DNA of 64,000 nucleotides from Breviolum minutum Mf 1.05b.01 (lineage: Eukaryota > Sar > Dinophyceae > Suessiales > Symbiodiniaceae). The translations under genes and the position numbers were made by a program. Below, piece by piece: positions 45,437-56,800 of the stretch. Under the pieces are notes generated by a model. That model did not search any database. It saw only the letters and a program-made list of their open reading frames with translations, and was not told where the DNA came from. The stretch lies in NCBI GenBank assembly GCA_000507305.1, contig DF240106.1:52547-116546 (forward strand), read 5' to 3'. Numbering within the stretch: position 1 is the first letter of the stretch; every line of letters starts with the position of its first letter.

Positions 45437-45476
45437 TACCCGTTCCTGAGCGGGTGTGGATGATCGATGCAACCAG

Positions 45477-45653
45477 GACTTGCTCCAAAACTGGATGAAG
45501 AGCTTTGACGAAGCAGCAGGTGAATTTGGGGGAAATTTTGCGGCCAAGCTTTTCCGCGGGGTGGATGCGGAGATCTGTTTTGTTCATGAGAAAATCCGTG
45601 AATGGTTACTGGCGTGCCATGGGGGACATGCATGGAACTGTGGCAAAGATTGA
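45477..45653 (+). CDS. Candidate exon, unknown protein
   Basis: Follows atgcaaccag, 58 codons to TGA. Reads LLQNWMKSFDEAAGEFGGNF, AAKLFRGVDAEICFVHEKI then REWLLACHGGHAWNC. The Cys/His end might bind metal, but no family is recognised. A GT in ggaact|gtggca could end the exon earlier. Confidence 0.55.
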   Translation, partial: DLLQNWMKSFDEAAGEFGGNFAAKLFRGVDAEICFVHEKIREWLLACHGGHAWNCGKD

Positions 45654-45790
45654 TTTTTTTTTAACATTCAAACCCTGACCGTCCAAGCGGTGATGATCGC
45701 TCAGAACCCAATGTGATTTTTGGATTGCTCCAATGTGGTCTCAAAAATCCCCAGGAATTTCTGATCGGATTTCAATGCTGAAATATTGTA

Positions 45791-45898
45791 CCCCCACGAA
45801 AACTAACAGACCTGAAAAGCAATGGTTGGAAGATGAAATTATTTAGTTTCTATTTGAAATAGTCCTTTTTCGGGGGACATGTTAATTTTCGGGGGATG
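45791..45898. mobile_element. TIR element, MITE-C relative
   Basis: cccccacgaaaactaacag versus (catg)ttaattttcgggggatg, TA flanks at 45789-45790 and 45899-45900. Confidence 0.7.
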
Positions 45899-46744
45899 TA
45901 CTTTCGGATGATCCCTCCCTTGTTGGCAATTGGAAAGTGAAGCTATGCTGCAATGCTGGTCCAATTGATTAAGAAAAGGAAAGGCCTTTGAGTGAACAGA
46001 CAAGTGATTTTTTCATGTTTTTTGTTGATGGCCTTTGGAACGCTGTTGTTTGGACCCACGATTTTTTTGGTTGACTTTTTATTAAGAAATTGAGGTCTTC
46101 CCAGTCCAAGTGAGTAGATTTCGACCAACAACTAGGCTGATAGCGAGCGAAAAGTTGAGATGCCACTCGCGTGCCTCGGGTTTTACCCAAATTTTTGACA
46201 AAATGTTTGAAGAAAACATGAGCAATGAAAAAATGGCCCCTGGTTGTTTAGGGGTTGGTAGGGGATGAAAATATTTACACTTAGTGATTGTTTCAAAAAC
46301 CATCAAAAACCATTATAAGGATCCCTATAAAACCAACCACTATTCAATGGAAAGTAGGAGGGTTTTTCGGTGACTCAAGTATTGAATGTGGTGGATTTTT
46401 TGGGCAACTGACTCCAAAAAATGTCGCCTTGATTTGGCGACCGGTGTATTGGTGGGTTGTTTGCCAATGAAGGACTTTTCATGGATGAAGCGACACATTT
46501 TTCCTCAAAAACGTCATGATTCGAAAGTGTTCAGATCAAATCATTAGAAAAAAAAAGTTAAACTGCTACTGGTACTAAACATCGTTAGCTTCCCTCTTCA
46601 TGTTCGACATTTCTAGTACACTGCCAAAGCCAATGTTGTTTAACATGTTGGCTTCACAAGTTAAAGATGTTGTTTTTTTTGCAAACTTCTACATGCGTCC
46701 CCTATGGCGTTCCCCTTTAACGAAAAGCCACATAAAACCCACAG

Positions 46745-46800
46745 GTTCTGACCCTGACTTGGAGAAGCACCTGACAAACATGATGTCGTCGCTTGGTCCG
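46745..46800 (+). CDS. Candidate exon, unknown protein
   Basis: Follows aaacccacag and reads SDPDLEKHLTNMMSSLGP to ccg|gtgatt (or on to a GTAATT donor). Confidence 0.45.
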
Positions 46801-47298
46801 GTGATTTGGTAATTGATACATAGTGATTTTAGTTTTTTGGAGAGGTGAGGATCATTGCTTACCTTACCATGGTAAAAATGGTGATTTAATTGATTGTGGT
46901 TGTTTTTTTGGTAATCGATGGTGGTTCAAGTTCATATCATGATGATGGCATTTTTTTTGTGATCGCAGTTTTTGTAGTTGAGTGGCAGTTGGGTTAGCTG
47001 TGAAAATTCCCCGTTTTGTGTTTTCTGAGTTGAAAACAGCAGTTTCCGTGGAATTTCCATGTTCGGAAAGTAGCCCACACTGTTTTTAGAAATACAAACG
47101 TGTCAACTGTGGGGGTTTCGAAGTTGATGGGAAATTTCACGTGGCAACTTCCCTGTTTTTCCATCCAAGGGAACGAACGACTCATGGGATTCCCCCAGAA
47201 TTTTTTTTGCCGGCTGAGCCTTGGATCTACCCCCCCAGGAACACCCCAAGATGCCAGTCGTGTTTCTTTCTGAAGCGATTTTTTGGGGGGATTCGCAG

Positions 47299-47330
47299 AG
47301 AATTCTACCGGGATCTTCTTCGTTTTGTGT
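47299..47330 (+). CDS. Short candidate exon, unknown protein
   Basis: Follows gattcgcag and reads EFYRDLLRFV, ending one base over at tgt|gtaaga. Phase-compatible with 47396. Confidence 0.45.
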
Positions 47331-47395
47331 GTAAGATTTGATGCCGAAATTTACCCCAGAAAAACTCACCAATTTAAAAGGCAGATTTTTTACAG

Positions 47396-47478
47396 ATTTG
47401 GAAGATCTAGATATATCTCCTGGTGGTGACGAGGATGGCATCCTTGGGCCCAGGGGGGGCAGATCCAAGCTTCACATC
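47396..47478 (+). CDS. Candidate exon, acidic segment
   Basis: Follows tttttacag and reads LEDLDISPGGDEDGILGPRG in the carried-over frame. Right edge near catc|gtttca is tentative. Confidence 0.45.
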
Positions 47479-48268
47479 GTTTCATCCTGTCCTTGAGGTC
47501 CATGCTGTCGCCTGATTTGTTGACGGATAGCTACCAGCGAATCGCTGGCGAGTCCGGAAAAGCTCAGTTTTTTTTTTGACAAAGACAGGAAGGGTCAGTG
47601 CAAAGAAGCGGACATCATGTAATATAACTATATATGTTTATCTATTTGCAAGGATGTGTTTTCCGGGTGCAGGGAGATGCATGGTTGTATTAGACCTCTT
47701 AAACGAGAACTCACGCCTTCCTGGGTGGCCAACCAACGGATAGAAACTCGAGTGAAAGTCCCTACAAATTGCTAGTTGCTAGCCTTGTTAGGACAGGAGG
47801 CATTGAATTTCCGAGTATTTTGGGGGATCAAACTACATTTGAACACCAACTTATGCCATTTAAGTGTTGGTTGCGAACCGTTCCGTTGCGGGAGATCCTA
47901 AGTAAGCCTGTTTGGTGTCTCGAACAAGGAAGATATTGAAGTCACGGATAACCATACGAACACCAAACCGGGAAGATTGAGCAGCATTTCTTGGGACCAG
48001 CACCGCAAACATAGCACTCCGGATTTGCTGCAGAGTCATCCAAGTAGTGATTGTACATTGGGCGTGGGTTGGTGGTGTTTGGCATTTATTTTCATTTATT
48101 AACATTCAAAAGAGATTGTATCATTTTTGTTGTATACAGTATACATAGAATTCACCCTTTTGTTCGAAAAGGTCCTATTTGGGGAATTGAATAATGATGG
48201 CTATCAAGTGACTGAAACCTGACTACAGATGTTTCCCCCCTTCTCTCGTTAAAGCATTGAATTCATAC
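47479..48268. other. Spacer left of the copia element
   Basis: Possible further tiny + exons near 47531 and 47586 (RIAGESGKAQ, KDRKGQCKEADIM). A reverse-strand open segment at 47860-48105 has a C-x2-C reading (ECYVCGAGPKKCC) in one frame. Neither is firm enough to call. Confidence 0.35.
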
Positions 48269-48414
48269 TGACTCAACCAAAACTGACAACTGTAAAGCGC
48301 TATGGCAGCTTTTTCTCTTGTGCCACAAACAAAAAAGGCCTGCAGAAAGGCAGGTGTCCAAGTCTACATCCAAAGAGTGCTGAAAGGGTCATGCAAGTAA
48401 CGACCTCCGACACA
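48269..48414 (-). repeat. 3' LTR of the copia element
   Basis: 146 bp. Identical to 57640-57784 except for one extra A in the run at about 48332. Read on the - strand it starts TGTGTCGGAGG and ends GTTGAGTCA. It contains a short stem cctgcagaaaggcagg that might serve termination or 3'-end formation. Confidence 0.95.
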
Positions 48415-48424
48415 CTCCCCCTTT
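48415..48424 (-). promoter_or_regulatory. Polypurine tract
   Basis: On the - strand AAAGGGGGAG lies directly before the TG of the 3' LTR, the expected place for plus-strand priming. Confidence 0.8.
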
Positions 48425-48514
48425 GGGAACGTTGTGTCCCAAACCCCTCACACGGCCACCAGTCCCACTGATGTTTTGCCAGACTTGGGGTAGTCAAAAC
48501 TTCAAGCTCAAGGC

Positions 48515-50890
48515 CTAATCTTCTACGCACTCAAAGCTACCATCGCTGTCCCCTTCAGGACCCATAGCCACAGACGTAGAGCTTGCCATACCACGGCCCT
48601 CTGCTGCTTCGATCTTTTTCACTTGTAGAAACGTGTAGCCGCCCCAGGTCTCATTGTCATCCGTAATGTTACTTCCAGTCCACTCATCCCAGCAGACGTC
48701 AGCTTTTCCACTACGAAGAAACCTCTTTGTGATCCGCGGCCCTGCCAGTTCCTTTGCCTCCACTGGCAAAGATTGGTGTAAGGGATGGAATCTTCTTTTC
48801 CGTCCCCTACTATGGATGCGAATCACCCAGCCCTCTTCAAGCTTGCTGAGATCCCATCGGTCATGACCTGTCGGGCAGTACTGATACTGCTCCAAACCCC
48901 AGACGCTACCACTTGCAGCTGGTCTTGTCCAGGAAGCACACGGTGGTCCTGCCATATCCACTGGAGGAATACCACCTCCACTGGCCGATGCAGCACTCTC
49001 TGTTTCCCTTGAAGACGTCATTGGATGCCTGGCCATGTAGTTCTGGTTGTCCAACGACAGCGCATCCATCCTTTCTTCCAAGCGTAGCATACGCCTTGCA
49101 ATCTCTTTCCTTTTCTCTTCTTCGTTCTGCTCTTCTCGTGATCTGCCAGGGTATCCACTGTTCACCAAGCCCGTGGGATCATCGAAAAGAGCTCTTCCTG
49201 CAGGGAAAGGACTCTCCACATCCTGCTGTTCTGTGAATGCCGCTGCTGAAGACACCCCATAGCTGGATCCCACACTCGATCCACCTGCAGAGTCTCTCAC
49301 CGCATTGATTGCAGCCAATCCTCGTGCCTTTGCGGACCCATGTTCCATTGCGCTTTTCCTACCGCTACCCTTTCCGTCCTTTGGTTCAATCCTCATGGCT
49401 CGTAAGCCTGGGGCAAATCCTCGAACTACTCCTTCCTCGGAGCACTTTGGCTCTGTGTCACTTGGCACCATTCCCAAACTCTCCCCGAAGACACTTTCAG
49501 GGTTTAGGGGTTCGTTCGAAATCCTACGTGTCCCTTCCTGATCTTGATCTTTTCTTCGAATCCTACATGGCCTCACTGGCTCTTGATCATTTTCTTTACA
49601 CCTATGTGGTCCGTCTCTTTCTTCCATTTTTTCTTTCTTGTTGCCCAGTGGGTCATTTTTCGGACTCTTGTTGCTCTTACATAAGTCTTGATTGTTTTTC
49701 CTCCCTTCCCACCATTTCACAACCAAAGATCCAATGATCAACATGGTGCCTACTTCTGTGTGCTGACTGCCTGCACAAAGCGCCATACCAGCACCCAGCA
49801 TCATTGGAGCCACTTGTTGCCGACAAGGACTCGAAGTTTCCTTTCCCTCACACCGCTGTAGTGCAACCCGTTCCGGTTCGCCTTCATCTTCTACTCGTTG
49901 GCCATCATCCAAACCAAGTAGCCCAAGGAACTTTCGGTGCGCTGCCCCCTGGAGGGGCTTTGTGAGCCCATCCGCCACCAGTTCACCTCCTGGAACATGT
50001 TGCGCCAACCATTGCGAGTCGCCGCCCATAACCATCTCCCGCAGCTTCCATGCCCGCAGGCGTAAATGCCGGGTACGCCAACTTCCAGCATCGGAAGTGA
50101 TTTGACAAAGTGCCGCCTTGCTGTCGCCTTCCAAAATCTTCTTGGTGGGGTAGTTGAACAGCAGGAGGAGCTCTGATAGTGACATACCGCACTGAAACGC
50201 CTCGGAGTACCCAACAAGTTCTCCCTCCGCTGTGCTCAACGTCACAAACGGCTGCCGCGATGAGCTCCAAAGGAGTAGGTGGGACCCATGATACACGGCC
50301 ACACCCTGCACACTCCTGAACTGTTCGTGAGCTGGTCCAAACGAGGTGTCCGCCTTGACATGTAGGGTGTCCACGTCATCGTCCGGAAGGTAGTGCAAAC
50401 CAAGCGAAGGAACCCTCTGCAGGTACTTGAGAATGTAGTTGCACAACCGCAACGCATAGCAAGGTCGACGATGAACCATTCGTGCAACAAGTGATGTTGC
50501 ATAGGCCAAGTCTGGCCGAGTTCTTGACGCCAGCCATTGCAATTCGCCGACGACTGCCTGCACTTCGCGAATAACCGCAAGGTCCTTTTCGGGCTCATCA
50601 TCGCCTTCCTCAATCTTCGGCAATGGCTGCAGTTCATAGCCTTGGACGCTTCGTCTTCTCAGGAGATCACCAGTGTACTTGATTTGGTTCAGGACGTACC
50701 CACCACCCTTCTTGATGATCTCATACCCGCAGAATGACACTGGTTGCTTGTCGGTCACCACTTCATACGGTGACATCAAGAACACCTTCTTGAGCTCCTC
50801 CATGAAGTTCACCAGTATGTCGTCTTTGGCTGCTACAACCAGGTCGTCCACGGACGCCAAGATACGCCCTGACGTTCTTCTCTTCCTCAC
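48515..50890 (-). CDS. Copia pol, downstream part: RT C-half, RNase H, tail
   Basis: 791 codons beginning in the overlap with the upstream frame. Residues 13-16 are SVDD, the RT catalytic box (YVDD in most copia). RNase H shows KADTSFG (D181), STAEGELV (E222), EGDSKAAL (D256) and the copia hallmark VADGLTKPL (about 305-313). After RNase H come a hydrophobic stretch (about 357-385), a low-complexity acidic/basic linker with a leucine-rich helix (RRMLRLEERMDALSLDN), and a C-terminal region with DRWDLSKLEEGWVIRIHSRG that is retained in many dinoflagellate copia elements but has no known role. Out of frame by one base with 50763-57596, so translation as one polyprotein would need a +1 shift, or the copy is dead. 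Confidence 0.9.
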   Translation of the reverse strand: MRKRRTSGRILASVDDLVVAAKDDILVNFMEELKKVFLMSPYEVVTDKQPVSFCGYEIIKKGGGYVLNQIKYTGDLLRRRSVQGYELQPLPKIEEGDDEPEKDLAVIREVQAVVGELQWLASRTRPDLAYATSLVARMVHRRPCYALRLCNYILKYLQRVPSLGLHYLPDDDVDTLHVKADTSFGPAHEQFRSVQGVAVYHGSHLLLWSSSRQPFVTLSTAEGELVGYSEAFQCGMSLSELLLLFNYPTKKILEGDSKAALCQITSDAGSWRTRHLRLRAWKLREMVMGGDSQWLAQHVPGGELVADGLTKPLQGAAHRKFLGLLGLDDGQRVEDEGEPERVALQRCEGKETSSPCRQQVAPMMLGAGMALCAGSQHTEVGTMLIIGSLVVKWWEGRKNNQDLCKSNKSPKNDPLGNKKEKMEERDGPHRCKENDQEPVRPCRIRRKDQDQEGTRRISNEPLNPESVFGESLGMVPSDTEPKCSEEGVVRGFAPGLRAMRIEPKDGKGSGRKSAMEHGSAKARGLAAINAVRDSAGGSSVGSSYGVSSAAAFTEQQDVESPFPAGRALFDDPTGLVNSGYPGRSREEQNEEEKRKEIARRMLRLEERMDALSLDNQNYMARHPMTSSRETESAASASGGGIPPVDMAGPPCASWTRPAASGSVWGLEQYQYCPTGHDRWDLSKLEEGWVIRIHSRGRKRRFHPLHQSLPVEAKELAGPRITKRFLRSGKADVCWDEWTGSNITDDNETWGGYTFLQVKKIEAAEGRGMASSTSVAMGPEGDSDGSFECVED

Positions 50891-53800
50891 CTTCGTCCTC
50901 TGAAAGCTCCACCAACTTCCAGAGGTGAGATTCCGCCGTAGGACGTAGTTGAACTCTTCCTCCGTCTCGAAGCCTCCAACTCATTTGGCGAAGTCTTCCA
51001 TCTCTGAAATCTGCCCAGTCTCGAGGCGACTCCACCAGGCCATACAACGCACCCGTCACCTTCCACCGCTCTGCCCATCCGTAAGAAAGTACTCCTGCCT
51101 CCTTCAAGATTGCAGGTGGTTGGACGATTGTCTCCCTACCCGGGGTGCTACGCCTGGGAGCTTGAAGGAAGGCTGTCTTGACATCAGCCGTGCCAAGTGA
51201 AAAACCTTCTCTCGTAGCCATTGACACCAATGATCGAAATGCTATGGTGTCAATTCCCCCCGCCGAAAGGTCACCACGTTCTGCACCTGATTGTACGTGA
51301 TTGCCGCAAGCAACCACTCTGGCCTTTTTTCTTGAAGGTGGTTTCAACGTCGAAACCAGCATGCCGGGGATAGATTCCACCACATCACACTGCTTCCGAA
51401 GTCGCTGGTACTCCTCCTCGTCGATGGGGCATATTGCTTTGTGGTCTATCAGTGACCTGTACTCCGCCTCAAGAGCCGGCTTCCATTCATTGATGTTCCT
51501 TCGCACTTCTTCAAGCGGAATTGATCTGGTCACCAACGTTGCTTGGTCATGATCTTGAAGTTCTTCCTCAACACTTTGAAGCGCTCGAAGCTTGATCTCG
51601 ATTCTCTCACATTCTTTCCTCAATTGGCCTGGAACATGCACCCCAATTTCATCATCCAAAAGTGCTCGTTCTTCTTGTTCCAGACTTCGAAGCTCTTTCA
51701 ACTGCAGTAGCTCAAGCGCCGCAGCTTTGAAACCATCTTCTACCGTTGTGACCATCGATCTCCATACCTTTTTCCAATTCTCTGCCTCTTCTTTCTGTTG
51801 ATCCCATTCACCATGAGCTCCTTCGTCATATAGAGCCCGATCACCATGAGCTCCTTCGTCATGTAGAGCCCGATCACCATGAGTTCCTTCGTCATGTAGA
51901 GCCCGAACGCCATGAGCTCCTTCACCATGTAGAGCCCGAACGCCATGAGCTCCTTCATCCTGTAGAGCCCGATCACCATGAGCTCCTTCACCATTTCTTG
52001 ATTGTAATTGTAATGGATCCCACGCCCACTCCCCCCCTGGTCGGAAAGCGTGAAGACCAGGAACGGTTTGCTTCCCATGCAGACGACGAGGCAAAGGACG
52101 AGATCCAGCAGGCACCTCTTGGACGTCAAAGATATCCAAAGATGCCTTTCCTTCCGATGTCTCTGCCACGTCAAACATCGGTAGTTCATCTTCTTGATGA
52201 GCTTCGTGCGCCGGTTCTTCCACTGGGTCTCCAGACAAATCGCCGCAGACAGCTCCTCCAAGTGGTGCCTCTGGAAGCGGATTGGCATACCGAACCACCA
52301 CCGTAGAGCGCATCCAACGTCCTTGACAGCAGATGTAGTATCCATGACTTGTGGGGGACATAGAATGTGCTGGACCAAACACCGTGATCTGCTGCATGGG
52401 ATGCTCCCACTTGTCTTTTTCTCGAACATGTTGCCATCGCTTGATTCTGGCCATTGCCTGGGTGCCGAACGGTACCAGTTGGGGAAGTTTGATTCCAAGT
52501 AGGGCCATCTGGCTGCGGAACCGTTGTTCTCCTGCATGTCGTAGTGCCAAGGGCCACAGGGATGTATCTACCTTTGCAGAACCAAGTAGAAGGCGGGTCC
52601 GACTTTTTAAGTAGCCAATCTCAGCCTCCACACGGGCACATCCCTGAGACTCATCACCGGCGGATGTTGTGTGAACCACATCACGTTGACGGAACCATTG
52701 GGCCAGTTGACGGCCCGTGAACTCTCGTGCACGATCTGTGTGCACCCTGTGGAGGGGCATTCCAAGACTTCGTAGTTTGCAGTACATGGCACTCAGGACA
52801 TTGGCCACATCGCCCACATGGCGACTCTTCAACGGCAACGCCATTGTCAGGTTCTGAACCTTCACATCCGTCCAATCCGTAATTGCCTCTTGCCACTGTT
52901 GGTTCCGTACATCAAGCTCCTTGACCACCGCCTCTGGTAGAGGTTCATCAGGAACATCTGGATCTTCGACCAACTCTGGAACTCCTTCTCTCCCCCGTTC
53001 CTCGGGAATTTGCTCCGGATTTTCTCGCTGTTCCCCACGATGTACTGATAGCTGCTGAAGGAGTTCTTGTTCGCGTTGTAGCTCTGCTTGAAGATCTCCT
53101 GGTTGTTCCACAAAGCCACCCAACTCTTGGAGCTTCTGAACCAGGGGGCATCCATCCTTCAACGGAACTGTAAACACCCCAACCATGAAGTAACGTGGTG
53201 CAGTCTCCAATTGATTATGTCCTGGGAGAAAGGGACCTGCCACATCAATGTTCAAGCAGAATGCCTCAGGGTGTTTGCTCCGAGTGTGGGGCCTGTCCCT
53301 ACCCATGTTGCGAAGACAGTGAGAACAATCTCTTCTTGACGGCACATGTTCATTTGCAATATGTTGCCGCCATTCTTCCAGCTGTTTCGCATCCAATGCC
53401 CGCAAAGCGAGCCGTTCATCGGGAAGAGGACGTAGACCAAGACGTTCACGGATTCGATCCCTCGATTGAAGGAACCGTTCCCATGCTTGTGGATTTCGTC
53501 GTAGTTGCAACCGCTCTTGGACCAAATACGGCCTGGCTCTGTTTCGACGAAATGACTGTTGTAGCACTTGCACCAGCCCATCAGCCCACGCCGCTGCTCT
53601 CTTCGCTGCCTCCAAACGCTCTTCCAAGGTGTGTGGCCAGTTCGAGGTTCTCATTGTACACCTTGTTCCATGAAGTGCTTTGATCTCCGGGATATCAGAC
53701 AACAACGTTGTGGGTTTCACCCGTTCATGGCCAAACGCCCCCTGATCAATGTCAACCCGAGCCAGATTGAGCATATTCACGATGTCCCGCGTCTCTTTCC

Positions 53801-56800
53801 ACGCCAGGAAGGAGGGGTAGCCATGGTAGGGGCGCTCCACCTCGCTCGGCAGATAGGACTCCGGATCTGCAGGTTGCTCTACCATCACCTCGCACTTCGG
53901 ATTTCCCACCTTGCTCAAGTAGCAGATCCACAGCATCTTCAAGAATAAGACCGAGTCCCCATCAACCTTCTCTTGTTGGGACATCGAGTTCCATCCTAAG
54001 CCCCATCGTCCATCTCCATTTCTGCTTCGCAGTGGACGTGGACCTTGGTCGCCACGATGCCTGCTCAAGCTTATTGTACGGCACGGGGGGCCTCCCACCA
54101 CCATATCCCATAATCCTTCGCGTGCATACAGCTCGATGAGGCCAAAGAGCTGGCTATCATGGAGATTCAACCCTCTCTCCAGTTCGATGCAGACAATGAT
54201 CAGACTCTCACTGTTCATCTGTGTCCACATGCGCGTTTTCTCCCCCGCGAACAGATGGAGGATTCTAGTGCCTGTCTCACGGAGTTTCTTCCTCATACGG
54301 CGATTGATGGGTACTTTACCCATATCCAACTCCACTGCACCTGGCACCCGAGCAAGCAGACGAGGAGGAACTTCAGGAAAGACTGAGTGAAGCTCTTTGG
54401 CATGGGTCACCGCCTCCTCTCCACATAGTTCTGCACTCTCCTCATCGTTCACGTTGACGCAGATCTTCATGATACCCGCCGTGTAGCAATTGTTTGCTTC
54501 GACTTCATCCATCAGCCGATTCCCAGTTGCTTCATCCACAACTGGACAACCGCTGTCCAACCAAACTGGAAGTTGTGAACCATCAGCCCTTGACATCTTG
54601 ATGGCATTCTCCTCCCACACCACTCGGATTCCAAGGCGCACCAGCTCCCGAATTGGGATGATCCGTTGTGTCCTTCTGTCCAACGTCAATAGTGTTCCAG
54701 TGGTCTTGTTCATTCGCATCCACACCTTGCCAGATGCCAACGACACCTCACATTCCATTGCTGTATCCCACTCCTCTCTCGACTTTGCTGGACGAAGGCA
54801 GTGGGTTGCACCACCGTCCAATAAGACCGATTTGGTGTCTCCAACCTCAATTCTCTTCAGGTGCATGACTCGCATCTGTGGATTTGAAGAAGACTCCATT
54901 CTCATAGTTCTTAGGAGGGAGGTGACTTCACTCATCAGAGCCTGTGTAGACCCTGTTTCTCCTGTGGATCCTTGGGGTGCAGACTGAGCTCCTTGTTCAG
55001 CAGGCTTAGGATCCTCTTCCCCCAGCGCTGAGCCCTTGCCCTTGTCCTTTTCCCCAATCTTCTCCTTGTCATTCTGCATCTCATGACCATCTTGTCGAAG
55101 CGCTCCGCCACGTCCTTCAGCCCGAGAACCTCCATTTGATAGTTGTCCTGGATGTTGACTGCCATCTCCTTGTCCTCGACCTTCACCGGCTTTGTATGAT
55201 GATGACTTACCATTGCCACCCTTCTTTCCTTTTCCAGATCCATCTTTTCCTTTGCCTTCTTTGCCATCCACTCCCCCGGGCTGGTACAGCAGGCCTCCTT
55301 TGGCTGTGCATTCCGTTTTTCGATGTTGGGTACTGGAACAATTCCAACATCGCTCCCTCTGATCTGGCAACGTCGGATGGTCAAATCGACATGATCGGCC
55401 ATATCTGCAACCTTGCGTTGAGCCCCAGTTATGGCAAACATTGACCTTGCTGCCTTTGCCTCCTGGTTGTCCAGCTCCCGGTGCTGTTGTCACTGCACGT
55501 ACTGCTGGGCGAGCTCCACTGCTATCCTGGTTCGCTTCCGGAGTCAATACCAACGTCTCCATCTCTGCCAAAAGAAGGTTGTAATACTCCTGGAGGACAG
55601 CCGCATTTGGATTGATGTCAATTCTACTTGTCATACGATAAGTGTTGATCCTAAAGCTTGCCTGCGGTGCTGATGCCAAAACGGTTGCCACCAACGTTGA
55701 CAATGACTTGACCAACAAAGTGCTGTCTGGGAGGGTCACACGAAGTTCTTCTGCTCGTTGTTGGTGACGTCGCCAAGTGCGAAGCCTTTCCACGGCCTCC
55801 TTGGGGGTGGCCACCGCCTGTTCCACTGACAGCTCCCTTACTGTTGTTGCCCGTTCCGAAGCCCCTCCAGGCTGATACGTCTGAAATACTTTAAAAAGTA
55901 TTTTCCCGCTCATCAAGTTCCGAGAGGCAATGAGGTCCTGTTTGAGACTAGCAGGGAGGGCTGCAAGCAAAAGTCCTGATGCGCGAAGGTCCATACGCTG
56001 TCTTGCGGCAGAGGTGTTGTAGATGGATTCGTCCGGCTGTGCTGAATGCAACCGCTCCAATGGCGATGCAGCAAGCCAAGTGGTGTATTTGCCCACCACC
56101 TCCTGGACCATACTGTCCCACCACCCCAACGACGTTGTCGCAAGATCACCCATAAGTGGTCTCAGCTGGGCAATCCAATCTCCACACTGCAAACCGGCCT
56201 CCTTACCTGCTGCCGACAGCTGTGGGAGGATGATGGTAGTTGACTTCAGACCATCACCTTCAACCTCCTTTCCTGGTACTTCCCGATGTCCGTGTGGATC
56301 TCCTTCATGAACTCCCGAATTGCCAGCCCGATCACGCTGTTGACTTCCATCTCGCATCAGCTCATCCATGCTAGCCCGACCGTCGCCTGATACCCAAGCT
56401 TGCCAAGCCCGATCTCCTTGTGGACCACTAACTTGCCTTGAAGAACCCATGGCAGCCCGACTGTCGCTTTGTTCGCAAGCAAAGGTAGCCCTGCTCAGGG
56501 GCGCTTGTCCACCATCTCCCCCGAGACCGGCCCTGCTCAAGGGCGCTTGATGACAAACTCCCCAACGACTAGCTCTTCCAAGCTGTTGTTCCTGTCGTGA
56601 TATCGGCTGCTTCCAGTAATCCGACACCAACTTCCTACCAGAATGCTTTGCTTCTCGCTCCATTTGTAGTTGAAGCATCATCAATTCCTGCCTCAACCAT
56701 TCTGCTCTGGCTGTAGCCGCATCCATCACTTCCTCAGGTTCTCCATGACAAGCATTGATGTCGCTTCGGACTTCATCACGAGCCATACTGCGACGCTGCA

